DNA of 64,000 bases from Paramarasmius palmivorus (lineage: Eukaryota > Basidiomycota > Agaricomycetes > Agaricales > Marasmiaceae), in the NCBI GenBank assembly GCA_037176845.1, contig JAYKXP010000071.1:62001-126000 (forward strand), given 5' to 3'. This document shows, piece by piece, positions 23,172 through 34,452 of the stretch. Positions within the stretch are counted from its first letter, which is position 1. Each line of letters starts with the position of its first letter. The position numbers and the translations under genes are program-made. The notes under the pieces are model-generated. The model made no database searches and was not told the origin of the DNA. It saw nothing but the letters and a program-made list of their open reading frames with translations.

Positions 23172-23550
23172 AGTGGATTGCGCTACAATGCGATGGATGT
23201 GGATGCCAATTATGGAGAAAGAGTTGGAAACATTGGCTCAACTAGTACCCTGATTGGGAACAGGGCTACTTGCACAGAGGTGCAACTATGACAGCGCCGA
23301 GGTACGGATGATATGCTGAGGTTGCTTCGCGGTTGTGTTTGCCCAGCCGATGCTAGGGTCAGACTGGCTTTACTATGTACGATCTTTCCACTCCCTATAT
23401 ATCACCCCTTCCTAGACCAACTTTCTTCAGTTCTGTGCCGTGGTTTTCTTGCTTTCTCGGCAATAGATTGAATAATAGAAATGGTGTTCTTGGCCTACTT
23501 ATCGAGCGAGGAATGGGCGCCAGCTTACAAAGAAGCGCCGAAGGTCGCGT
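23172..23550. other. 3' flank of PLP-enzyme copy 1
   Basis: No gene is supported. The end of this stretch merges into the duplicated upstream region that precedes both the broken middle copy and copy 2. Confidence 0.4.
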
Positions 23551-24168
23551 GAGAGATAAAATTACCGCGTGTCAGATTTCGTTCCTTTCTTGAACTTCCT
23601 CCCTTGGGCGTTTCTGTGCTTTTCTTTTCTCTGCGTCTCCTATGGTTACTGTCTCAGAGCAAACTAAAGCGCCGCAGCCCCCACAAGGTTTTATCCCAAG
23701 CACCCGGCTCAGAAGTTGCTGGCTACTTAGGTGAATGGTCGAACACATGGGTACTTACGGTTTTCAGATGCCGACTGCTGTTGCTGTTCATATATTCACT
23801 CTTCTGAGTCTTCTCATTCATGTTCAAAACCGTATCGAAAAGCGGCTCTCCAACCGGAGACGCCAACCCCTCCTTTAATTTTCCGCAGGACCGATATGAC
23901 TCGATTCGGATTTGACTGAAGAATCCCTTCATCATACTCGAGATCCAGGCATGTCAAACGGACTTCGATGGCTCGTCCACGGCGATGCACATCTTGACCG
24001 TGATTCGCGACCGGAGTTTCAACCGGTAAGCACTATCTCAAACGACCCCGTGAATGTACCCTTGACCATTGACGATTCATAGCTTCTCGCGCTGATCCCA
24101 ACCCCGATGTTCCTGTGGACGAGCACTTTCGCAATCCAGAACGAAAAGCGTGTTCGCGGTGTACCATG
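23550..24168 (+). pseudogene. 5' part of a broken middle copy of the PLP enzyme
   Basis: From about 23550 the sequence matches 28160-28560 (upstream region of copy 2) closely, for example GAGATAAAATTACCGCGTGTC. It continues into a first exon at 23951 (MSNGLRW, VHGDAHLDRDSRPE) with its donor, then the second exon (about 24082-24168). Exon 1 has lost its last residues before the intron. Exon 2 breaks off at about 24168, in the region equivalent to VYSRYT. The matching 3' part lies at 27893-28105. Confidence 0.82.
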
Positions 24169-24530
24169 ATCAATTGGATGTTACTTCGGAAGCTCAAACA
24201 ATCAAGACCAAGATCGATGAAGCTCTCTTGTTCTGGAGTTGATCCGACGTACTAGTTAAAAACGCCGGAGTGGGACTCAAATCCCTCATCAAAGAAGTAA
24301 GCACTCCAACCTAAAGATATGTCCACGATATCCCCAAAGCTGATCTTTTATGACCAAAGTGCGGAGGAGTTTAAGAAGCAATTCCAAACTTTGGAGTTAT
24401 CGACGTGACGGATGCGTGCTTCCAGGCATGCGCGACCGTTCCGAGCGAGAGACGCTCGGGCGTAGTAGTAAACATTGGGAGCCGGAGCAGTTGGAAGTCG
24501 AAGCTTCCAGTAAGCGCCTTTGCATTGTCA
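24168..24530 (+). pseudogene. Decayed short-chain dehydrogenase (SDR) fragment
   Basis: The plus strand reads, with stops and frame shifts: QLDVTSEAQTIKTKIDEAL, a stop, DVLVKNAGVGLKSLIKE, AEEFKKQFQT, FGVIDVTDAC, then RSGVVVNIGSRSSWKSKLP. These are the middle blocks of an SDR: the LDVT segment, the (N)NAG motif with one N changed to K, and the strand carrying the catalytic serine region. The N-terminal Rossmann start and the YxxxK end are missing. It directly abuts the broken PLP-enzyme exon at 24168. The related N-terminal SDR fragments at 6.6, 9.5 and 14.6 kb may come from the same family. Confidence 0.75.
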
Positions 24531-24592
24531 GTGCGTAACATACCACTAAACCCAAGTTAGAATAAACAGGCAACAGGTATAGCTACTACTCT

Positions 24593-26077
24593 CTATCCCA
24601 TTGAATGTACCATTGTAAACATTCGAAAGTCGTCCAGAAATCTTGACGAAGATGATAGCGGGACGTTGGCTCCAGACCACAGTAGGTCATCCGTGCTTAG
24701 AAACTCCAGCAATCCTAGCTTGCGTATCCCATTGGAGAGGAGCCATTCCTTTGTTTCTTCTTCGAACCCCTTATTAAACCCCCCGAGCCGACCCACATAC
24801 TTGTCTTCAAATTGGGTACCAGGATCAAAGAATGGATGAAGAAGTCGATTTTCGCCAGTCCATATTGACATAGCTTTGCGGAGTTCTAGAATATGAAATA
24901 GTGGACGTTTGACCGTTGCAAACATCTCTTCGAGGTCCATGTACTCGACAGCAATTCTCCAATCCAAGTTGGAGACCCCTAGACGTTCAAGTGATTGTTG
25001 GACTTCCTCGTCGAGATCGAATTCCCGACACCATTCGTGAAAGTTCTGAAATCCCATGGGCAGCGCATCTTGACATGGACTGCGTAGGACTAGGTCTGAC
25101 GGTGCGATATCCTTGAAATACACCCTAGTTCTGAGGCGCATCAAGTCATACACCGTCCAACCAAGCGCGTCGAGATGATCGTGGCTTAGGTACACCAACT
25201 GCCTCATGGTATGAATCTTCTGGTCAAGAAGCTTCAATAACGTCGTTTCTTCATATACTGCATGGTATACGTCAGCCACGAGCATGTCTGGGAGATCCGA
25301 TTCACGGACTGTAACGGGCCAACAGGAATTACGAGGGAGTTTGGGGGGGTCGGAAAGCCAGGAGTTGACTGCATGACGCAAAACCATGAAGTAGCCGAGA
25401 GGAACACGGGGGACGAAGAGAAAGCGTAGATCGTGACTCTCCTTGAGCCCTAGATCACTCATCCAATAGAGAATCTCGCGTTCAACCTGGTATTCCTCGC
25501 ACCATTCGGCAAGCAGCTGTGAAGGAGGAAGCTGTGCCCAGAGTTTAAACCCCCCCAAAACCCAGAGATCAAAGTCATCAAGCCTTTCGGCGGGTTTCTT
25601 CAGAGTATTGACACGGAAGTTTCCCTTGATTGCGTCTCTTTCCGCAACCTCCCTGAGCCGGGAGCACTCCTGTTCAGTCATCCCGATCACCTGGACATGG
25701 TCGCGGCTGAGATGGTTGAGTAACGACGCGTCGTTGATTTCATTGGCTTCAAGTTTTCCGAGGAGTTTGCTGTCCTGAGCGTGAAAGAGCAATGCTCTGA
25801 TTGGCATCTCAAGGAATCCGTGGCAATCTCTTGGGGATGTGTATTCCGGGCGAGCACTGATCCAAGTGAAGAATGGATTGCGGAGGTAAGGTCGCCTACA
25901 TCCCCCTAAGTAAATCTGCAAAGCTGCTCGAAGAGCTAGGAAAGGACCCAGGGGAATGCTACGGGGAGATGATGGTATGGAAGGATGCGACAGCAATAGA
26001 TTTTGGAGTCCATCTGTGTCGCTGATGTTCATCACTTCATATAAAAAGTAATTGACATTCGAGGGAAACATCGTCAT
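24593..26077 (-). CDS. Intronless protein with alternating SAM-like repeats (494 aa)
   Basis: This is an uncharacterised protein in one uninterrupted 494-codon exon, which is unusual in this window. By eye it consists of three A-B modules. A repeats (residues about 8-58, 188-242, 345-408) end in a [P]L....LR.A...W/Y pattern: IPLGPFLALRAALQIYL, VPLGYFMVLRHAVNSWL, RPLFHILELRKAMSIW. B repeats (about 100-150, 268-322, 435-488) look like sterile-alpha-motif helices: LLNHLSRDHVQVIGM, LVYLSHDHLDALGWTVYDL, LLEFLSTDDLLWSGANVPL. A2 and A3 also share EWC.E(Y/F)....E before the repeat. No catalytic motif, signal peptide or TM segment is seen, so an oligomerising or adaptor role is the natural guess. It lies inside the sequence that splits the middle PLP-enzyme copy. 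Confidence 0.75.
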   Translation of the reverse strand: MTMFPSNVNYFLYEVMNISDTDGLQNLLLSHPSIPSSPRSIPLGPFLALRAALQIYLGGCRRPYLRNPFFTWISARPEYTSPRDCHGFLEMPIRALLFHAQDSKLLGKLEANEINDASLLNHLSRDHVQVIGMTEQECSRLREVAERDAIKGNFRVNTLKKPAERLDDFDLWVLGGFKLWAQLPPSQLLAEWCEEYQVEREILYWMSDLGLKESHDLRFLFVPRVPLGYFMVLRHAVNSWLSDPPKLPRNSCWPVTVRESDLPDMLVADVYHAVYEETTLLKLLDQKIHTMRQLVYLSHDHLDALGWTVYDLMRLRTRVYFKDIAPSDLVLRSPCQDALPMGFQNFHEWCREFDLDEEVQQSLERLGVSNLDWRIAVEYMDLEEMFATVKRPLFHILELRKAMSIWTGENRLLHPFFDPGTQFEDKYVGRLGGFNKGFEEETKEWLLSNGIRKLGLLEFLSTDDLLWSGANVPLSSSSRFLDDFRMFTMVHSMG

Positions 26078-27892
26078 GCAAATCTCCTGAGTTATAGGAA
26101 TTGATGCATGTTGGCTTCCTAATACCCAAATATCAGATGGGGGTCTTCAAACGAGGTGGCCTGTAAGCTTGTTCATCAGCATACACACACAAGTGAAGAG
26201 AAATACGTACAGTAAACATGAGGAGATTGTGACGTGACTGGATGTATGGGGATTTCATCATTCGTGTCACGCGTCAGGCCAAATTTTCGAATATTTGGAT
26301 GGTACCTGCGCAAGGGTCCATCGAATTCTCGAGTGTGACGCCAAAATTCCAATTGGCAGTTTGGGCCAATATCGAAAAATTCTCGTCACAGACACGAGGC
26401 TCATCGGTTCGGATGACGTCACAGGCACAGCATCGAATTGATTGAATACCCGTATTTAAGCGTACCAACAGGTTATTTCATGAATCCACGACGAGGTCTG
26501 GTCATTCAGTATCAGTACACGACATATGTAATTCTAGGTTTCATTGTTCTGAAACATTTCTTAGATATCGATACTGATCACAAGGACGAAAAAATTGGTC
26601 TTAAATACCATTCAAGACTATAGATGGATACCTCAGCTTACGTCTGATATTCGCTAACATACTATCTTCCGGCAACGGCTGCCAGTTGCTGTAGTCACTG
26701 TTCCTGGTCCTTCTCTAACCAATTAGATTGCGCGTTCCAATACACATCATCGATTAATACCTTCACAATTTGCGCCGTGAAAAGAAATTCGTCGAGTCTG
26801 GCTCTCATGATTAAGACGTTGATTTGGGAACTCTCATTGGTGTTTTAGATGATGGGTTCGATGGGTTCGTTTGTCGTCAACATTGGCGATGGTTGCGGGG
26901 GAGTCTTTGGCTTGTATTCCACTGTTTCCGACTGCCAGACACTACCGTCTTTGACGAATCCGCGATCGTGAAGTTGATGGTAGCGGCAGGAGTGACAAAG
27001 ATACAAAAAGACGTGTTCGTATGCATTCCTTCGCGTTCGTTCACCTTGAGTATATCGAGATGTCATAGACCGAAATGAACAAGAAAAAAACCAATTGGTA
27101 AACTCGCCGTGGTGTCCAATGTGTATGTTATCATCGCCAACTGTAGAGGTAGTGCCAGTGAGACTGCTGAACACCGCCAGGCAGTCGTCGGTTCTTTCAC
27201 CACTCGGAGGCACAACCTGACAACATTCTCGAAGCCTCTGGTACATTGAGCACCGCCAATTCGCCGTCTTCATGTACGCAGAGGCTGCTTGAGGGTGCAA
27301 GGTATGCTCGGGAAGCGAAGAGTGACATCCGGTGGTATTGCGAATGATGAGTGTGATGTTGGCAATGTTGTGGTGGTTGCCGAAGTAGTGTTTATGAGCG
27401 GCGACATCGAATAGGTGTCAGCGAGAAGAGCCGATACCAGATTCGTGCTATAAAAGCGCTCGAGAGCCCAAATCTCCGGGGTGCCCAAGCAGAGTGGTGG
27501 TAGGTATTGTTACTTCATTCCGTCGATGTTGGGGATGGGAATGACTGCCGTGCTTGGGTTCTTCGGATCTTGTGTGCTATTGGTATCGAGTTGCTAGTGG
27601 CGAATAGGTTGGGCAAGGGTATAAGTAGTGTGGGGTGAGCGAGAAAGACATCGGTAGTACGTGTTGAAACCGGAGTTGATTGGGGAAGCACTGGTGGCGG
27701 TCTTCACGGTTCATGTTGTCCATCGGTCCGTGACGTCGGTATATGGCGGGGAGTGTCAGAATTTTTGTTGGTTTCTGGAGGCAATAGGGTGCGTCCAAAA
27801 CAGTCAGAGAAAAGTAGATACTCGAGGGAATGGCCATGTACCTTGGACCAATTAGCACTTCCTTGGGAGTTCCGATGCTTGACGCTCGTACT
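26078..27892. other. Remainder of the inserted segment; no confident gene
   Basis: On the minus strand from about 27860 to 26845 there are consecutive frames that look partly coding (for example EIWALERFYSTNLVSALLAD at 27.45 kb, FDVAAHKHYFGNHHNIANIT in another frame at about 27.4 kb, and a 151-codon open frame 26845-27300). They do not join into a recognisable protein and change frame without convincing introns. A decayed or fast-evolving gene is possible. No family is named. Confidence 0.35.
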
Positions 27893-28105
27893 TTGACTTA
27901 CTCCAAGTCTAGCCTGCGACTAGTTTCGGAGGAGTAGAGTCTATATAATTGGATGGCATGCTCGAGTTGCCCCCAGAGAGGACCCTTTATTGGTTCATAA
28001 GTTGATGATCTACACTGGGCCTCGTAACATCCACTCACGATCTGTATATAAGAATTGAAGGAAGACTTGAGGGAGGCGTTCACGAAGGTTGTGGAAGAAG
28101 CAAGT
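27893..28105 (+). pseudogene. 3' part of the broken middle copy of the PLP enzyme
   Basis: This matches the last intron and exons of copy 1 (22920-23160), starting at CTTACTCCAAGTCTAGCC and running through the two terminal exons. A deletion of about 35 nt removes the segment before the last intron, and the final acceptor AG-GAA is changed to AAGAAT. It is followed at about 28160 by the upstream region of copy 2, in the order expected for a tandem array. Confidence 0.82.
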
Positions 28106-28530
28106 TAGGCGACAGCGTGCTTACAAACATTTAACAAGCGCCGGCTCAGACTCGCGTGACTCGGAGAGATAAAATTACCGCGTGTCGGATTTCGTTCCTT
28201 TCTTCCTCCCTTGGGCGTTTCTGGGCTTTTCTTTTCTTTGCGTCTCCTGTGGTTACTGTCTCAGAGCAAACTAAAACGCCGCAAATCTCATCCCAAGCAC
28301 CCGGCTCAGAAGCTGCTGGCTAGGTGAATGGTCGAACACATGGGGACGTATGGTTCTCAGATGCCCAATGCTGTAACTGCTGTTCATGTATTCACTCTTC
28401 TGAGTCTTCTCATTCATTTTCAAGACCGTATCGAGAACTCGCGGCTCTCCGACCGGAGACGCTAACACTTCCTTTCATTTTCCGCGGGACCGATATGACT
28501 CGACTCGGATTCGACTGAAGAATCCCCTAG

Positions 28531-28536
28531 TATAAA
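28531..28536 (+). promoter_or_regulatory. TATA box of PLP-enzyme copy 2
   Basis: TATAAAGCC is conserved with copy 1. An upstream out-of-frame ATG follows at 28543, before the real start at 28596. Confidence 0.45.
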
Positions 28537-28595
28537 GCCATCATGATTCCCCAGATACTCAATCATCCTCTCTTCCTCATACTTGAGACCCAGGC

Positions 28596-30515
28596 ATGTC
28601 AAACAGACTTCGTGGAGGCGACCTCATCCACGGCGATGCGCATCTCAATCGTGATTCGCGACCGGAAGTGGCTCCTGCTATTTCTGTTTCAACCAGTAGG
28701 CACCATCTCATACAACCCCACGACCGTAGCCCTGATTGTTGACGATTAATAGCTTTCCGCGCTCCTCCCAACCCCGATGTTCCCGAGGACGACAACTTTC
28801 GCAATCCAGAACGAAACGTGTATTCGCGGTATACCCAGGATGTCTCGACGCGAGCTGAGCATGTTCTTAGTAAAATTAATGTGAGTTTCGTTTCCTGTCG
28901 TATTTCGCTTCATCAGCAAGCTGAATCGGAGGTCACCCGACTTGATTGTCGCAGAACGGTTACGCACTCACCTATGCGTCTGGGCTTGCGGCGTGCTTTG
29001 CTGTGAGTGTCGACTCACTTTGTCATCGTGATTGTGTCGAGTTCTGATTATTTCTTGGATACGCCCAGGCAATGGTTCAATACAGCCCGAAACGTTTGGC
29101 AATCCGAGAGGGATACTGGGGAACACACAACACTCTGCAGGCCTACCAGAAGAGCAAGGGCATTGAAGTCCCGATGATTGACCTTGACGACGAGTTCCAG
29201 CCTGGGGATGTTTGTTGGCTTGAAACACCTGTGAATCCTACCGGGGAATCTAGGTCAGTTATTCTCCAGAATCTAGCGTCTCCAATTTATTCATAATTGA
29301 GTGGCGTGGCACTGGCAGGGATATTGCGTATTATGCGGAAAAGGTGTGCTTCCGGCGCCGAATCTAATCATTCAAGAAGAAACCTAGCGAGTCTAAACCC
29401 ATTTTGGAACAGATTCACAAAGTCGGCGGGAAGCTTATCGTTGACTCTACTATGGCGCCTCCACCGCTGCAGTATCCATTCGATTTCGGAGCAGATTGGT
29501 GAGCTCCCTACCTCCAAGTTCAACGTTACTTGTGGGAGCTGACCCTTTGCAAACCCAGCATTGTTCACTCTGGTACGCTTGAGCTCCATCTTCATGTTCG
29601 AGTTTAACGATCGATATAATATAGGAACCAAATACTTTGGTGGCCATTCTGATCTCCTGTGCGGAGTCGTTATTGTCAAGACAGAAGCTGAATGGACTAC
29701 AGTGGGCAACATTACCATTACCATTTTCATCTCCAGATGCAAAGTCTGATGCCTCTCTTCCCAACTATAGCTTATGATCGACCGAACGTATATGGGAACA
29801 GTGATGGGGTCATTGGAAGCCTGGCTCCTTTTGCGCTCCCTTCGCACTCTCCATCTGAGGATTGCACGGCAGTCTGAAACCGCCACCAGCCTTGCGCAGT
29901 GGTTACAACTCGTTGCCGACAATACAGCTTCTGGTCGATCTTATGATGGTGTACCTGCTGGTTTGGTTACGAAAGTACTTCATTCTTCACTACAGGGAAC
30001 AGATGCTAGAGGCTTTGACCCAAAGTAGGCGATGCTACGCCGTTGGACGCTAAATCCACGATGCTAACTGTTGTGATAGGTCGCAGTTGAAAGGTGGTTG
30101 GAATGCAACGTTCGCGATTCACGTACGTAGCGTCGGCACTGATTGGTCTGGTTTTTTGCTGATACATACCTTGCTCTAGCTCTCGGATGTCGTGTACGCG
30201 AAGAATCTTCCGACTTGCACTCAATACTTCATCGTGAGCATTGAAGTGTTTTGTCCGCATTCATGCTCACTAACATTACCTTGGTAGCCTGCGACAAGTT
30301 TGGGAGGAATAGAGTCTCTAATCGAATACCGTGCTCGAGTCTTCCCTCAGGAGCACCCTTTGTTGGTTCGGCTGAGTGTGGGCTGTGAAGACCTTGATGT
30401 AAGTCGCTAATAGTGGTCGCCGTAACATCCGTTTACCTGTCTATAGGAATTGAAAGACGACTTGCGAAAAGCATTCCAAAAGGTCGCAGAGGTTGGAAAG
30501 AAATCCGAATTGTGA
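28596..30515 (+). CDS. Cystathionine gamma-synthase-like PLP enzyme, copy 2 (397 aa)
   Basis: This is an intact paralog of 21403-23171. Thirteen exons (28596-28695, 28753-28880, 28955-29002, 29069-29253, 29319-29343, 29413-29498, 29559-29572, 29625-29701, 29771-30024, 30080-30122, 30180-30233, 30288-30398, 30447-30515) give 397 aa. Start [20 protein letters not shown]; it keeps [32 protein letters not shown], the PLP lysine motif [10 protein letters not shown] and the LSVGCEDL end. Relative to copy 1 it has two extra introns: 29003-29068 inside the [13 protein letters not shown] segment, and 29573-29624, which creates a 14-nt exon just before the PLP-lysine motif. All other intron positions are shared. 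It converges on the GH35 gene with only 120 bp between stops. Confidence 0.9.
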
Positions 30516-30635
30516 TCTTACATATAGATGGCTGCACTTGGATCAGGTTCGAATCGGTTGCGTTGGGAATAAGTGTCAGATGATAGAAGTTACACTTCCG
30601 AAATTTCATTGTCCGGTTTACTACATATTGACGCG

Positions 30636-33600
30636 TTAGATTACTTCACTTGCACCACCGCCCCTTAACTCTTCCCACCTCGGCGCCTCAACTCTTCCTG
30701 TCTCACCCTTTGTGCTCGCCACCACACCCCTCTTCACCAGGTCCAACCTGTCAAATTTTGCACCACCTTCCTCCAACGCCCAAAGGGTAACTAACACTTC
30801 ATTTCTCCCATTATAATCCAATATCCCTTCCGGAACTGGGAAACTCGTCTGTGGGCCTCTAGCACTGAGGAATCTCCCAAACTGCCACCCATTCACGAAA
30901 ATGAGTGTCCGATAAGGGTTCTCGGGCGCAGTAGAATTGGTTAATGTGAACTCGAACGACAGGGGAGCGTCAGCAGACGAGGGGAGTGATAAATTGAATG
31001 TAGTCCTGAGGGCAGTGACACCGGGTGTATCTCGTCCTTCTAACGGGTTGCACGATTGCCACGTAGGCGAAGAGGCGGTGTATCCGGGAAGGTGAGCTCC
31101 TACACGCTCGAACCATAATCCGCCTTCGTTGTATGGACCACGGACCTTGTCGGGGGCGTTTTCACCACCAATGTCTGTTAGAGATGTAGGTTGTGAGCGG
31201 ATGCATCGAAAAGGAGGAGCGTGACACATACTTCCGGCAACCTTCCACTCCGTAAAGTCCAAAGTCCCATCTTCGGATAGAAGTTTGTATCCTCGGATAC
31301 CTCGAGGTGTTTTATGTTCGTCATTGACGTTATCTGACTGTACATCAGCTTCACCTCTTTTCCTTGTCAAAAGAACTCACAATCCTGATTCATCCCCGTC
31401 GAATCATGTATCACCGTCAACACATTCTCTCCGTCTCCCTTCAATTGCTCCGACTCAAATGTGAAACTCGCACTCAAAACATCCACACCGTCCTGTGAAT
31501 GTGATGTTCCTTGAGCTGATCCCAGGAAATGCGAGTTGAGGAATGCGGTGTATCCAAACGAGAAGCCTCTGTGCGCAGGGTCGTCAGATTGTCTGTTATG
31601 GGTAAGAAAAGAACAAGAAAGCTCACCCCTGCACACTAAACTCAACTCCGGTCGCATTCCCTACAAACTTTCCTCTCCACACCCAATCTCCGGCGTGGAA
31701 TCCATATTCTGGGCCGTACAGCAATTTACTACCACTCGTAGGTAAGAACTCCTCCGGCCTGTTCGTCTCGTTCGCTGCCTTGTCCGCAACTACCCACTCC
31801 TCGGAATCTGAGTCGTCAAAGTCATCCGCAAGTTCAGGGAGAGAGTCTGCGCAGAGCCACTCTAGATCCGTCAGAACGGGGATCTGTTCATCGACAGTGG
31901 AGGTGAGGTCGGATGGGAAGGAGATCGTTCCCTCGAGTACACCGTCGAGTGAAGAGGAAGGTGATATGTCGATGGTTTGGCCGTTGAATGTAACTTGCTC
32001 CACTGCGCCAGAAGTAGAACCATAAACTAGCAGTGTCGTAGTTCCATTGATGTCTCCATCCAACGCCAAAGATCCTTCACCTGACAAAGACGCCCCGCGT
32101 ACGAGATACGGCCCATGAATCAAGACATGGGCTGTCTCTGGCGAAACGTCATACTCTTCAAACGTCGATGCGTCAGAGGAGAGGACACGGGGAACCCAGA
32201 ATCCACCAGCGTATTTCTTCGATGTGATAATCACTTTTTTGGAGTCGAAGCTGAAGATAGCTGGCGTATCATCGGACGATATGGTACCACTCAGAACGAC
32301 GAGACCGTCAGCGGCAGAAGCGGTGATACTATCGGAGCCAGAGGAAGTGATGTCTGTGGAGGTGGAGGCGATGGCAACTTCGACAGGTGTGCCTTCCAAG
32401 GCGTAGAGAACGATGGTGTCTACGCCGGTGTATGTTCCCCATGTTAGAACCTGCAACATCACTCCATTAGTGCACTATTCCAATAATCCGAAGAGTGCAA
32501 ACGCACCTCAGCAGTCGTGTACACCGCCTTGGATGCGCCGAACGGATACCCGGTAACAAGAATCTTGCTCTCTCTGCCTTTGAGTACGCCCTGCACCTCC
32601 TTCTCTCCCTGTGTAGTATTCACCCTTAATGTAAATTCCGTATCGTCCCTCTTTGTATTTGTACTCTGCCTAACGAAGTAGAAGTTCACGTCGTTATCCG
32701 GAGCATGGAGGTGCGTGACATAGATCTCGGGAGAGTCAGAGTAGATGAGGGTACCATTGCCTATGCGCCCAGCGACAAGGTAGTCAAGGGAGGCGTGGAG
32801 GAAGAAGGACTGGAGTTTGAGTTCGGAGAATTTGGGCGTGAGAAGACGGTCTTCGGAGATAGCGGCACCGTAGCTATACAGAGAGGAAGTTAAGAGCTCG
32901 TTCGTGTTTAGAGGGGTAGAGTGTCAGAAGGTGCGGTGTGAACGGAATGTGATCATAACGGGGTGGCAAGGTATATCAAAACGAGCAACAAGACGCGGAT
33001 TAAAAGATGAGAGGGACAAAAAGAACACACTCACTCATAGCTGCTATAAATCGTATGCGTATGCATGTTACCCCAGTTCGTTCCTCCGTACGTCATGTAC
33101 AGGTTTTGGATGGCAGCTCCTGCAGCGTAGTTATTCTTGTAATAGACCTGTTTTACGAGTTACGGTTAGCACTCGAAGGTAGATAAGATACAAAGAACAC
33201 TTGCATTCGCGAATTCCTCGTTGATCAGCTTATAGCACAAATCATACCCCGGACCTGACCAATACGAAAAAGCCCCTCCTTGCCACTCAAAGAGAGCAAG
33301 AGGCTCTGCAGGGTTGAGACGTTGATGATTGGCGTCGTGTTCTACTCATCCCCATCAGCCTGCGATTCCACAAAACGCAAAGATAAGAATGTAGAACTCA
33401 CGGGTAGATAGCTCATTCCACCTCTCTGGCTGATCACAATCGAAACCCAGTGGATAACCATCCCAGCCGTACAAGTCAACCTTGCCCACAGGGGGATTGA
33501 ATGCAAACTGTCCTCCAGGATTCTTGTCGTTATGGATAGTAGGTATCTTCGTCAACCCATGCTCGCGATACACGTCAATGATATCTTGCATGTGTTCATT

Positions 33601-34452
33601 CAAACCAGGGATATTCAATGCCGCAGAGGTAAAGTACTCGTTTTCTGATTGGATGGCTACGAGAGGTCCCTCCGGATATTGGTAGGGAGCAGAGTCTTGT
33701 GCGTATTGTGCAATACTAAGATGAAGAGTTAGGATTACTCAAAGTACAAAGGAGGTCACTCACTAAGGCTCCCAGGCTTTTCTGTACTCTGAGTCGTTTG
33801 TCCTAGCCAACCCAGGAAGGTTTGTTGTCCAACTCGGTATACCACCTCCAGCCGACTCGGCATTGATGTATGGACTATGGAGGTATTACCCTCAGCATTA
33901 GGAAGAGACAAAACAAAGACACATACCCAGGCCGAGAGATCACCAATATGCCGACCTCTTTCGCAATCTCCAGAAACTTTGCAATGTCGTTATGCCCTGT
34001 GAGTGAAACCTCATCCGCATTAGGAGCAGAAAGTCCCCAGTGCCAGTATATAGAGACACCGTTAAAACCGCCTGCTTTGAACCTGTACGCGTGTTATAGC
34101 CATTATAACCCTAGATGAGGAGTAACAAAGGTGTACATACTTTTGCAAAACATCCCTCCACAGTTCTGGCACAGGCAGCCTAAAGGGATGAAACTCGCCT
34201 GAGAAGAACATGACACGCTTCCCATCAAGGAGAAGGGAGTGTTGATCCAGAGTCACGGACGCGTTGGAGATGCCATGATAGAAGTTTACTGTGGATCGCG
34301 TCGTTAGCATATAGAAAGGACCGCGAAGGAAAGTAGGGCTCACGGTCACCAACAGGAAACACATACTTATCACTCTCATCGACTGAGGATTGAGCACGGA
34401 CACCGGCACGCGTCAATGCCAACAGGGCGAGGAAGGTCGTAGAGAGCTTCAT
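30636..34452 (-). CDS. Secreted GH35 beta-galactosidase (about 1000 aa)
   Basis: GH35 enzymes remove terminal beta-galactose from plant cell-wall galactans and lactose-like sugars by a retaining mechanism. Start 34452 gives a signal peptide ([21 protein letters not shown]). The catalytic domain follows: [59 protein letters not shown] (acid/base glutamate, about 33645) and [18 protein letters not shown] (nucleophile glutamate, about 33281), then [10 protein letters not shown] at about 33060-33100. Later domains are visible at 31.6-32.7 kb ([18 protein letters not shown]) and, as the C-terminal jelly rolls, at 30.7-31.6 kb ([50 protein letters not shown]). More than ten short introns interrupt it. 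No disruption was seen. Length and domain order match fungal LacA-type enzymes. Confidence 0.93.
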
